A stretch of DNA of 64,000 nucleotides from Parasphingorhabdus marina DSM 22363 (GTDB taxonomy: Bacteria; Pseudomonadota; Alphaproteobacteria; Sphingomonadales; Sphingomonadaceae): NCBI RefSeq assembly GCF_900128895.1, contig NZ_FSQW01000002.1:1485001-1549000 (forward strand), read 5' to 3'. A model generated the notes under the pieces. It worked only from the letters and a program-made list of their open reading frames with translations. It searched no databases and was not told where the DNA came from. The translations under genes and the position numbers were made by a program. Numbering within the stretch: the stretch's first letter is position 1; the number at the start of each line of letters is the position of its first letter. Below, one piece after another: positions 25,588 through 33,805 of this stretch.

Positions 25588-26718
25588 ATGATTATTGGCA
25601 TTGATGGCACGCGAAGCCGCTCCGGAGGAGCAATTGGCTACCTGAAAAACATTTTTGAAAATGGCGATCCGCGCGATTTTGGCATCTCGGAAGTACATCT
25701 TTGGGCGGCACCGCATATACTTGACGCCATACCCGATCGGACATGGCTGAAACCTCATTCCATTGGCTCAGCTGCCGATCATCTTTTACGCGAAGTTTTC
25801 TGGCAGCGCACGAAACTTCCAAAAGAGCTTGATCGCACGGGCTGCAACTTGCTGTACATCCCGAATGGCGTCTCGGTATGCAGATACAAGCCCCAGGTAG
25901 CAATGTGCCGGGATCTTTTGTGTTTCGAACCTGGACAGCGGGAACTTTACCCGTGGCACTCGAAACAGCAAATCAGGTTGCGACTTAACCGCTGGCTACA
26001 GTTGCGAACTTATTCAAACGCCGAAAAAGTGATTTTCTTGTCCGAATATGCCCGTGATCTGGTTGCAGAATATCTGGATGATGACCCGGAAGAATTCCCG
26101 ATCATTCCTCATGGTGTCAACCGGGAACAGTTCTATCCTTCTGAACAGTCAGAGACACGAACGCGCAGCACGCTCAAGATCACATATGTTTCCAATCTCG
26201 ACGCATACAAGCACCAGTGGAACGTCATAGAAGGCGTGGCCGCTGCGCGCGTTTCCGGAGTTCAGGCAACATTGAACCTCGTCGGGAACATGGACAGCCC
26301 CTTTCGCGAGCGACTGGAATCAGCAATGAATGCCTATGATCCGGAAGGAGAATGGATAAATCTGGCCGGGCAGCGTTCATCAAAAGAGGTGGGAGAGATT
26401 CTTCGTCAATCTGATGCATTTCTTTATGCCTCGTCATGCGAAAACCTCCCCAATTCACTCATTGAAGCAATGGCGTCCGGATTGCCCATCCTGTCCTCGG
26501 ACAAGGGACCCATGCCGTCAATTCTAAACGAAACTGCTATCTTGTTTGATCCATTTTCCCCCGTTTCCATCAAGGATGCCATCATGCTTTTGGCAGCCGA
26601 GCCGGAACAGATGACCAGTCTGGGAAAGAAGACTTACGAGTTGAGCAAAGCCTATAGCTGGTCAAATTCGGCAAACCAGCTATGGAAAACGTTGGGCGCC
26701 GGCGGCGCAAATGGTTAA
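25588..26718 (+). CDS. glycosyltransferase family 4
   Basis: The 376-residue protein starts MIIGIDGTRSRSGGAIGYLK. The GT4 core at about residues 205-345 includes LKITYVSNLDAYKHQWNVIE, then LNLVGNMDSPF, and the E-x7-E-type motif CENLPNSLIEAMASGLPILS, typical of retaining GT4 enzymes. The ATG at 25588 lies 17 bases after the previous stop. It adds a sugar to the repeat unit; donor and linkage are unknown. Confidence 0.88.
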   Translation: MIIGIDGTRSRSGGAIGYLKNIFENGDPRDFGISEVHLWAAPHILDAIPDRTWLKPHSIGSAADHLLREVFWQRTKLPKELDRTGCNLLYIPNGVSVCRYKPQVAMCRDLLCFEPGQRELYPWHSKQQIRLRLNRWLQLRTYSNAEKVIFLSEYARDLVAEYLDDDPEEFPIIPHGVNREQFYPSEQSETRTRSTLKITYVSNLDAYKHQWNVIEGVAAARVSGVQATLNLVGNMDSPFRERLESAMNAYDPEGEWINLAGQRSSKEVGEILRQSDAFLYASSCENLPNSLIEAMASGLPILSSDKGPMPSILNETAILFDPFSPVSIKDAIMLLAAEPEQMTSLGKKTYELSKAYSWSNSANQLWKTLGAGGANG

Positions 26719-26753
26719 ATCATCCTCTCAACAGAAACGACAGGACACTCTTG

Positions 26754-27785
26754 GTGAAAACAACTAGAAACACAGTGCTCATTACCGGCGGAACAGGATC
26801 ATTTGGGAAAATGATGCTGAAGGATATCTTGGAGAAAGGTGTCTCTGAACTGCGGATTCTGAGCAGGGACGAAGAGAAACAGGACGCACTCCGTAACGAC
26901 CTGCAGGATGACCGTGTTCGATATTATATTGGTGACGTCCGGAATCGCGACAGTGTTGACCGGGCCATGGCGGGAGTAGATTGCGTTTTTCATGCGGCTG
27001 CCCTCAAACAGGTGCCGTCGTGCGAATTTTTTCCCCTGGAAGCCGTCAAGACAAATGTGCTCGGTTCCGAGAACGTGATCAGATCTGCCATTGCCAGTGG
27101 CGTTGGCAGTCTGGTCTGCCTGTCAACCGACAAGGCTGTTTTCCCGGTCAATGCGATGGGCATGTCCAAGGCGATCATGGAAAAAACTGCCCAGGCAGCC
27201 GCCCGGGAATTGGGGGACGACTCTCGCACCACAATATCATGTGTGAGATATGGCAATGTCATGTATTCTCGCGGATCGGCCATTCCTCTTTTTGTAAAAC
27301 AGATCAAGGCGGGGATTCCAATCACTGTCACCGAACCGAAGATGACAAGATTCCTGATGCCGCTTCGCGACTCCGTGGCGCTGGTAAATCATGCTTTTGA
27401 CCATGCCAACCAGGGTGATTTGTTCATCAAGAAGTCCCCTGCATCGACGATCATCGATCTGGTAACCGCGTTAAAGAATCTGTTCGGTGCGCCAGAGCAC
27501 CCGGTTGAATTTATCGGCTGGCGCCATGCGGAAAAGCTCTACGAAACCCTGGCCAGCGCGCAGGAGCTTGCAACATCAGAGGACATGACAGACTATTTCC
27601 GCATAACGCTCGACAGCCGGGGCCTGAACTACAAGTCCTACTTCAGTGAAGGTGATCAGAAAACGTCTCAACTGGAAGATTATCATTCGCACAATACTCA
27701 AAGACTGTCCGTGAAAGAAGTCGAGTCGCTGTTGCTCAGTTTGCCCGAAATTCAGAAAGAACTCGCGGAAGGACAAGGTCGGTGA
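26754..27785 (+). CDS. capE: UDP-GlcNAc 4,6-dehydratase/5-epimerase, CapE/FnlA type
   Basis: The 343-residue SDR enzyme takes the first step of UDP-L-FucNAc synthesis from UDP-GlcNAc. It has VLITGGTGSFGKMMLKDIL, HAAALKQVPSCEFFPLEAVK and CLSTDKAVFPVNAMGMSKAI. In this branch a Met replaces the usual catalytic Tyr, as in other CapE/FlaA1/WbpM-type dehydratases. SRDEEKQ and FRITLDSRGLNYKSYFSEG are characteristic of FnlA/CapE. I chose the GTG at 26754, preceded by AGGA, giving the normal family length. The next two genes complete the pathway, and their overlaps show one operon. Confidence 0.93.
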   Translation: MKTTRNTVLITGGTGSFGKMMLKDILEKGVSELRILSRDEEKQDALRNDLQDDRVRYYIGDVRNRDSVDRAMAGVDCVFHAAALKQVPSCEFFPLEAVKTNVLGSENVIRSAIASGVGSLVCLSTDKAVFPVNAMGMSKAIMEKTAQAAARELGDDSRTTISCVRYGNVMYSRGSAIPLFVKQIKAGIPITVTEPKMTRFLMPLRDSVALVNHAFDHANQGDLFIKKSPASTIIDLVTALKNLFGAPEHPVEFIGWRHAEKLYETLASAQELATSEDMTDYFRITLDSRGLNYKSYFSEGDQKTSQLEDYHSHNTQRLSVKEVESLLLSLPEIQKELAEGQGR

Positions 27786-28897
27786 AGAAGGTAGCCATTA
27801 CGGGTGTACAGGGACTTATCGGCTCGCACGCCCATGCCAGACTGCATGCTGCCAATTGCGCGGCCAGGTTCGCGGGAAAGGACATCGTCCATGATATTGT
27901 TGCCATTGATCATGCCCTGTTTTCCGATCCAGTCGAACTGGCCGAGGCGCTGGAAGGCGTGGACAGCATCCTCCATTTTGCAGGAGTGAACCGCGGGCCG
28001 GAAAACGAAGTTGAAGAAGCCAACCCAAAAATTGCGGACGACCTGATTGCAAGTTGCATCAAGGCCGGGATTTCGCCTCACATTATCTATGCAAATTCCA
28101 CCCATTCAAGGTCTGACAGTGCGTACGGTCGCTCGAAGAGAGTTGCGGGAGAGAAACTTGAGAATTTTGCCGAAAGATATACGGATTTGACCTTGCCTCA
28201 CATTTTCGGGGAAGGAGCCCGGCCCTATTACAATAATGTCACTGCAACGCTTGTCGATCAGCTTCTGAAAGAGGAACCGCTGACGATTAATCCGGAAGGG
28301 CAGGTAAGCCTGCTGCATGCAGGAGAAGCGGCACAGATCGCTGTCGACGCTATGGACCAGGGCCATACAGGGATTATGGAACCGGAAGGCTTGCCGCTCA
28401 GCATAGCGGATCTGGCAAAAAAGCTGCAGACTTTTCATTCCCAATATGTCGGAGAGACCGTGCCGGAGCTCTCAACCGTTTTTGACGTGCAGCTTTTCAA
28501 CACTTATCGCTCGGCAACCTACCCCGAGGGCTGGCCGCGTCAGGTCGAGTTGAATGTGGACGATCGCGGAGTGCTGTTTGAGGCAGTCAAGGCTTCGAGC
28601 GGACAGACCTTTATGTCTGTGACAAAACCCGGAATAGTTCGCGGCGATCATTTCCACATCAACAAGATCGAGCGCTTCCTCGTCATCCAGGGTGAAGCAA
28701 TGATCCGGATACGGCATATACTTGGCAACACTGTGCGGGAATTTCGCGTGTGCGGTGAAAAACCGGTATTTATCGATATGCCCACTTTGCACACGCACAA
28801 TATTGAGAATATTGGTTCAACGCCGCTGCTGACAATGTTCTGGAGCAACGAGATATTCGATCCTGAATATCCCGACACTTATGCAGACAAGGTATGA
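27782..28897 (+). CDS. capF: CapF/FnlB-type reductase with C-terminal cupin
   Basis: This 371-residue two-domain protein is of normal CapF length. The N-terminal SDR domain (VAITGVQGLIGSHAHARL, HFAGVNRG, YGRSKRVAGE) reduces the 4-keto intermediate to UDP-2-acetamido-2,6-dideoxy-L-talose. The C-terminal cupin from about residue 255 has RGDHFHINKIERFLVIQGEA, with the metal His pair, and works on the preceding epimerisation step in S. aureus CapF. GTG start, overlapping the CapE stop by 4 bases. Confidence 0.93.
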   Translation: MKKVAITGVQGLIGSHAHARLHAANCAARFAGKDIVHDIVAIDHALFSDPVELAEALEGVDSILHFAGVNRGPENEVEEANPKIADDLIASCIKAGISPHIIYANSTHSRSDSAYGRSKRVAGEKLENFAERYTDLTLPHIFGEGARPYYNNVTATLVDQLLKEEPLTINPEGQVSLLHAGEAAQIAVDAMDQGHTGIMEPEGLPLSIADLAKKLQTFHSQYVGETVPELSTVFDVQLFNTYRSATYPEGWPRQVELNVDDRGVLFEAVKASSGQTFMSVTKPGIVRGDHFHINKIERFLVIQGEAMIRIRHILGNTVREFRVCGEKPVFIDMPTLHTHNIENIGSTPLLTMFWSNEIFDPEYPDTYADKV

Positions 28898-28898
28898 C

Positions 28899-30056
28899 AT
28901 GACAAAACTCAAGGTTGTTACGATCCTTGGCACTCGGCCGGAGATCATAAGGCTCTCACAGGTAATGAAGGGGCTGCGTTTGTACTGTGATCATGTACTG
29001 GTGCATACCGGACAGAACTGGGACTATGAACTGAACGAGGTGTTCTTCGAGGATCTCGAGATTCCAAAACCGGATTATTTTCTGGGCGTCGGAGGCGGAA
29101 GTCTCGGAGAAACGCTTGGTGGAATTCTTGCGGAAACGGAAAAAGTTCTGGAAAAAGAAGCGCCCGATGCGGTTCTCATTCTTGGAGATACCAATTCCGC
29201 GATATCGGCCATTATGGCGCGCCGCATGAAAATCCCGATCTACCACATGGAGGCAGGCAATAGGTCATTTGACCGGAATGTGCCCGAGGAAACGAACAGG
29301 TTGCTGGTAGATCATATTGCGGATTTCAATCTGGTATATACGGAACATGCGCGCCGGCATCTCCTGACGGAAGGTATTGCCCACCGCAGGATAAATCTGA
29401 CTGGGAGCCCCATGCGTGAGGTGCTGGATCAATTCTCCCGGCAAATAGCGGAATCGGAGATTCTTTCCACGCTCGGCCTGACCCGGGGGGAGTTTTTTGT
29501 CGTCTCACTTCACCGCGAAGAAAATGTCGACAATCAGGCCAGACTAAAGGTCTTGCTGGAAGCGCTAAACGAACTTGGCGAAAAATATGGCTATCCGCTC
29601 GTGGTCTCGACCCACCCGAGAACGAGACAGCGCCTGGAAAAACTTGACATGTCAGTTCACAAAAACGTGGCTTTTGAAAAACCATTTGGTTTTCACGACT
29701 ATAACAGGCTTCAAAAAAGTGCCTTTTGCGTGATTTCGGACAGTGGCACCATTGCTGAAGAAGCATCGATTCTGGGTTTTCCGGCAATAACACCACGCGA
29801 CGCTATCGAACGTCCGGAAGGTATTGACGTTGGCTGCATCATGATGACGGGTGTCGACAAGGAGTCAATTGTAAACGCCGTCGAAATCGTCACGCGAATG
29901 TACGAGGAACGCGGGAAAGACGGATCAGGCATTCCGATACCTGCTGACTATACCATCACGAACACGTCCGAACGGGTCGTCAAGCACATCCTTGGAACAG
30001 CGCGAGTTTCGAACAAGTGGGACGGCATCCGCCTCAATGATCAAGAAAGCGCCTGA
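28899..30056 (+). CDS. capG: UDP-sugar 2-epimerase giving UDP-L-FucNAc, CapG/FnlC type
   Basis: The 385-residue GT-B-fold epimerase completes UDP-L-FucNAc by C2 epimerisation of the talose intermediate. It has VTILGTRPEIIRLSQVM at the start, GDTNSAISAIMARRMKIPIYHMEAG, VPEETNRLLVDHIADFNL and SLHREENVDN, plus the family C-terminus SDSGTIAEEASILGFPAITP. The start ATG at 28899 lies one base after the CapF stop. Confidence 0.93.
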   Translation: MTKLKVVTILGTRPEIIRLSQVMKGLRLYCDHVLVHTGQNWDYELNEVFFEDLEIPKPDYFLGVGGGSLGETLGGILAETEKVLEKEAPDAVLILGDTNSAISAIMARRMKIPIYHMEAGNRSFDRNVPEETNRLLVDHIADFNLVYTEHARRHLLTEGIAHRRINLTGSPMREVLDQFSRQIAESEILSTLGLTRGEFFVVSLHREENVDNQARLKVLLEALNELGEKYGYPLVVSTHPRTRQRLEKLDMSVHKNVAFEKPFGFHDYNRLQKSAFCVISDSGTIAEEASILGFPAITPRDAIERPEGIDVGCIMMTGVDKESIVNAVEIVTRMYEERGKDGSGIPIPADYTITNTSERVVKHILGTARVSNKWDGIRLNDQESA

Positions 30057-31311
30057 GTTGAAAATCGCATTCATTTCCCAGTATTTTCATCCCGAGCCCT
30101 TTTCCAATACGGACATGGTCAGGGCATTGCTTGAAAATGGGCATTCCGTCGACGTATTTTGCTGTGTCCCCAATTATCCGGCCGGCGAATTTTACGAGGG
30201 ATATTCGAACCGCGATCGACGTGAGGAGGAATTGCACGGCGCAAATGTGTATCGTGCCTGGACGCTGCCGCGCGGCAAATCGAAAATCGCGCTACTGCTG
30301 AACTATCTGACCTTCCCGGTAACAGCATCGTGGCAGATCGCACGCAAATTGAAACAGGCGGATGTTGCTCTGGTCTCCATGCCCTCCCCGCTGACCCAGG
30401 CAATTGCCGGCATTTTCCTGAAACGCACAAAAGGAGTGCCATTGGTCTATTGGGTACAGGACATCTGGCCTGAAAGCCCAATATTGACCCTAAATCTGAA
30501 AAGTGCCCTGATCGTCAAACCGCTGGAATGGATCTGTGGCTGGATTTATCGGCAGGCGGATCTGGTTCTGGTCCAGAGCAAACAGTTCCCGGCCATGATC
30601 GAGAGATTCGACGTACAGTCAAACAAAATTCGTTTTTTGCCCAACACTGCACCGGAAGAATATGCACCAAAAACGCGAGACGAAAGCAAGGACGAGGCGT
30701 GCCTTGTACCCCAAAATGGTTTTCGTCTTATGTTTGCGGGCAATATCGGCGAAAGTCAGGATTTCGATACCCTGATCGAGGCGGCCCGGTTGCTGCGTGC
30801 AGAAACGGCACTCGTCTGGGTGATCATCGGCGGAGGGCGAGGTCTGGAATCTGCGCGCAAGCGGATAACCGATCTGGGTCTGGAAGATCAGTTTTTGTTC
30901 CTGGGTCGCCACCCCATGAACAGGATGCCCAATTTCTTTTCACATGCAGACGCCATGCTGGTCAGTCTCAAGGACAATGCGATATTCAATCTGACCGTGC
31001 CGTTCAAAATGCAATGTTACCTGGCGTGCGGGAAACCAATTGTCGGCTCACTGAATGGCGAAGGTGCCCGCATTCTCGAACAATCCGGAGCGGGCTATGT
31101 CGCCGAAGCATCCAGTCCGGCAAAACTGGCTGAAACGATACGCAAAATGGTCAGTTCCAGTGCAGCAGAACGTCAGAAAATGTCCGAACTTGCGCGCACC
31201 TATTTTCTTGAAAGATATTCCCGGGACAAAGTCTACGGAGACCTGATCGCATGGTTGAGAGAAGCGTCCGAAAATGTTGACAGCAAGGCCTCCTCGACCG
31301 CGGGCACCTAA
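30037..31311 (+). CDS. WbuB-like glycosyltransferase, probably L-FucNAc transferase
   Basis: This 424-residue GT4 protein begins LKIAFISQYFHPEPFSNTDM. It has the WbuB-type features VPNYPAGEFYEGY, VYWVQDIWPESP and FLPNTAPEEYA, then FRLMFAGNIGESQDFDTLIE and HADAMLVSLKDNAIFNLTVP. In E. coli O26 and relatives WbuB transfers L-FucNAc, and the genes for making that sugar lie directly upstream here. The start overlaps capG by 20 bases. The 3' end overlaps the convergent phosphoglycosyl-transferase gene by 4 bases. Confidence 0.88.
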   Translation: MIKKAPELKIAFISQYFHPEPFSNTDMVRALLENGHSVDVFCCVPNYPAGEFYEGYSNRDRREEELHGANVYRAWTLPRGKSKIALLLNYLTFPVTASWQIARKLKQADVALVSMPSPLTQAIAGIFLKRTKGVPLVYWVQDIWPESPILTLNLKSALIVKPLEWICGWIYRQADLVLVQSKQFPAMIERFDVQSNKIRFLPNTAPEEYAPKTRDESKDEACLVPQNGFRLMFAGNIGESQDFDTLIEAARLLRAETALVWVIIGGGRGLESARKRITDLGLEDQFLFLGRHPMNRMPNFFSHADAMLVSLKDNAIFNLTVPFKMQCYLACGKPIVGSLNGEGARILEQSGAGYVAEASSPAKLAETIRKMVSSSAAERQKMSELARTYFLERYSRDKVYGDLIAWLREASENVDSKASSTAGT

Positions 31312-32504
31312 TTCCGAACCCGGTCTCCCAGTCCGCGACCGGTAAGCGTTCCCAACAAGATCCCGATGTCGGCGGTGATGCTTTTCCTTACCAGATACTG
31401 AGCATCAACGGTCGCCAGCCGCTTGGGGTCACTCATGTCGACGTTTCTGACCTGCGCGAACCCTGTGATGCCCGGTTTGATCGTCAAAACATGCTTTCGT
31501 CGGCGTTCTTCAATCAGCTGATGCTGGATCGGGAGACAGGGGCGCGGACCAATCAGCGACACATGTCCCCGCAAAATGTTCCACACCTGCGGAAGTTCAT
31601 CAAGTTTGGTGCGCCGCAACACGGCTCCTATGCGCGTAATGGAGTCTGCCGTGACTTTGTGGGTACCCGCCTGGACCGTACCGGCGTGCATTGTTCGGAA
31701 TTTTCTGCAAGTAAAAACCTGTCCATGCAGACCAACGCGGTTTTGTGCAAATATTGCCGGTCCCGGAGAAGTAACCCGAATCGCGACCCACAAAGCGGCA
31801 AGCAACCACCAGAAGCCCAACACAACGACCAGCACGAATGATGCGTTGAGTATGCTGTCCCAGATTCGATATGGCATATTTCCGGTTACATCGTCAGAAA
31901 CATGCATCGTCTCGGGAAAATGTGGTTCCACAAGCGAACGGGTGATTGTTGCAACAACCAGGTCCATGGCCACAATCGGTTTCAGAGCCCGGGCAAATGT
32001 CAGAACCGCAGGACGCGCAAATTTTGGGAACTTGCTGACCATGGACAACTTTCCCTGAAAAGTTTCTGCGTACACGGCTGGTATCCGGATCTTGGTTATG
32101 CTTGTCCCGTTTTGCTGATCCAGCCAATCGGCCGCCTCGGCCTTGCTGACTGAATAGGGATCGCCTCCTGACTGATCGTGAAAGCTTGCAATGTAGACAA
32201 ATCTCGCAATATTTGCAGATGCTGCAATGTCAAAAACCTGTTTCAGCAATCCCACGTTGACCGCTGTGAACTGCTCCAGATCCGCATCACTGGTGTTGTT
32301 GTGAACGGCAAGATGAACCAGGGCTTCGTAGCCTCGAACATGCTGTTCCAGAGAGTCATAGGAACAGCTTGCGCAGTCCGGATGTAGCCTGGCCAGCTGC
32401 TCCGGGGACCTGCCAACCAGCAGCAGATCATGACCGTCTGATTTTAGTTTCGGAACCAGATGCCTGCCAATATAGCCACTGGCCCCTGTCACTACGATTT
32501 TCAT
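31308..32504 (-). CDS. fused sugar 4-reductase/epimerase and polyprenyl-phosphate sugar transferase
   Basis: The 398-residue hybrid has residues 1-200 as an SDR domain (VVTGASGYIGRHLVPKL; Y117-x3-K121 in DPYSVSKAEA). A membrane segment follows at 221-240, then a monotopic phosphoglycosyl transferase with TSPGPAIF (245-252), CRKFRTM (266-272), the catalytic DE pair at 302-303 in KLDELPQVWN and IGPRPCLP. NCBI uses the name 'hybrid nucleoside-diphosphate sugar epimerase/sugar transferase' for such fusions. The likely job is to reduce UDP-4-keto-QuiNAc and load the product as sugar-1-phosphate onto undecaprenyl phosphate, starting the repeat unit. The start is set by AAGGAT at 6 bases. Confidence 0.85.
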   Translation of the reverse strand: MKIVVTGASGYIGRHLVPKLKSDGHDLLLVGRSPEQLARLHPDCASCSYDSLEQHVRGYEALVHLAVHNNTSDADLEQFTAVNVGLLKQVFDIAASANIARFVYIASFHDQSGGDPYSVSKAEAADWLDQQNGTSITKIRIPAVYAETFQGKLSMVSKFPKFARPAVLTFARALKPIVAMDLVVATITRSLVEPHFPETMHVSDDVTGNMPYRIWDSILNASFVLVVVLGFWWLLAALWVAIRVTSPGPAIFAQNRVGLHGQVFTCRKFRTMHAGTVQAGTHKVTADSITRIGAVLRRTKLDELPQVWNILRGHVSLIGPRPCLPIQHQLIEERRRKHVLTIKPGITGFAQVRNVDMSDPKRLATVDAQYLVRKSITADIGILLGTLTGRGLGDRVRN

Positions 32505-32611
32505 CAACAATCCTTTGTGATCAGCAGGCCGTCGCCGGATCCGGACAAGCCGCATTCTGACCAGGGGCAATTGCAAAAAACACCAGGTGGGCCTCGGTCA
32601 AAGGCCGGGCA

Positions 32612-33802
32612 TCATGATGAAACATGAATCTGTACATGCTCGAGGTCGGCAAAAGTTGCCGAGTTATTTGATGTCGGTCGACCGACAAGTTCCAGCCAGA
32701 CATGGACACAGCCGATTTCCGCGGCAGCAAATTCGAATTGCTGCCTGGTTTTGCTGACTTCAAAGCTGAGCGGTTCCCCGGTTGCTTCTCTCGGACGGGA
32801 ACATTTCAGTCTGACAAAAAACTGACCCGCAGGCTGTTCGCTGTCTGCCGCAATATCGAGGCGAAATTTGCGGCCCTCGAGGGCCAGCAGCTGGCGCGCG
32901 AAGATCTTTTCACCGCTGCTAAATGTCTCGAAGCTGACCATCTCTTTTGCGGGATCGATGTCGGCACTGAAATCGCCTTCGGAAAAGAACTGCCAGTCAA
33001 GGGGAGGATAGGCGGGAACCCTCTCAAAGGACGGATTGGCGACGATCTGGCGCTTCTCGTCTGACTCGTCCTGGAGATAGTTGTAGAGAGATTTTGCTTC
33101 CGCAAATTTTCCGTAGCCAATCAGGTACCGGAACAGCTCCGTGTCGTTGAAACTGGCAGTTGAAGCGCTGTCACGCGTCAGATTTTGGCGAAGGATTGAG
33201 GCATTGGTCAAGGCATCTCGGTCCTTCACAACAACGTCCCAGAATGATCGCGACCAAGGCGGTTTCCGCCTCAGCAACCTTGTGATTGGATTGATCGCCT
33301 GCTGATGGTGCAGCGCCTGGCTCATGTTGATGTTCAGCGTACTGGCAGCGGCATAACTTGATCTCATTGCGACGTCGTAGAAACCAAGCAAGGCCTCAAG
33401 ATCGTTTCGTTCAGCACTGCGCTGAATCATGAGGCCGTTTGTCAGAGGATCCCGCCTGGACAGCTCGACCGCATAGTCTCCCAGCCTGTCAGCCTCCGAA
33501 ATATCGGGATCAAGCGTCAAAATCGCCAGCGCTTTTGAAGCCGTCGGTTCCAGAACGAAAGCCTTTCTCGCCGTGTCAAATAGTCTGGAGTCGACGATCT
33601 CTTCATACGGCTTTGATCCGGAGGCATATTCCCGGTATTCGGCGCTCGCTTTTTGCTGGTGGGCAAAGCCGTCCATTTGCCAAAATGACAGCGCCAGCTC
33701 CGTATTGTTTTTTCGAGCAGCGCTGGAGATTGAAAAACAGGCAGCCAAAACGGCCAAGAGAATAGCCGATGACCAGAAAATTATAAGTCGAAACATCAAC
33801 AC
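32612..33802 (-). CDS. exopolysaccharide-locus protein of unknown function, membrane-anchored
   Basis: The 396-residue protein has a single N-terminal membrane anchor or signal (LIIFWSSAILLAVLAACFSI) and a mostly helical middle, about residues 60-240, with repeat-like ALAILTLDPDISEADRLGDY and NDLEALLGFYDVAMRSS. The C-terminal beta-rich domain (about 245-396: NPSFERVPAYPPLDWQF, RQLLALEGRKFRLDIAAD, ARCVHVWLELVG-like end) resembles a carbohydrate-binding jelly roll. It lies between the Wzc-type kinase and the initiating transferase, 3 bases from the kinase, so it is part of the export operon. A start two codons later is also possible. No family is recognised. Confidence 0.6.
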   Translation of the reverse strand: MLMFRLIIFWSSAILLAVLAACFSISSAARKNNTELALSFWQMDGFAHQQKASAEYREYASGSKPYEEIVDSRLFDTARKAFVLEPTASKALAILTLDPDISEADRLGDYAVELSRRDPLTNGLMIQRSAERNDLEALLGFYDVAMRSSYAAASTLNINMSQALHHQQAINPITRLLRRKPPWSRSFWDVVVKDRDALTNASILRQNLTRDSASTASFNDTELFRYLIGYGKFAEAKSLYNYLQDESDEKRQIVANPSFERVPAYPPLDWQFFSEGDFSADIDPAKEMVSFETFSSGEKIFARQLLALEGRKFRLDIAADSEQPAGQFFVRLKCSRPREATGEPLSFEVSKTRQQFEFAAAEIGCVHVWLELVGRPTSNNSATFADLEHVQIHVSS

Positions 33803-33805
33803 CGC

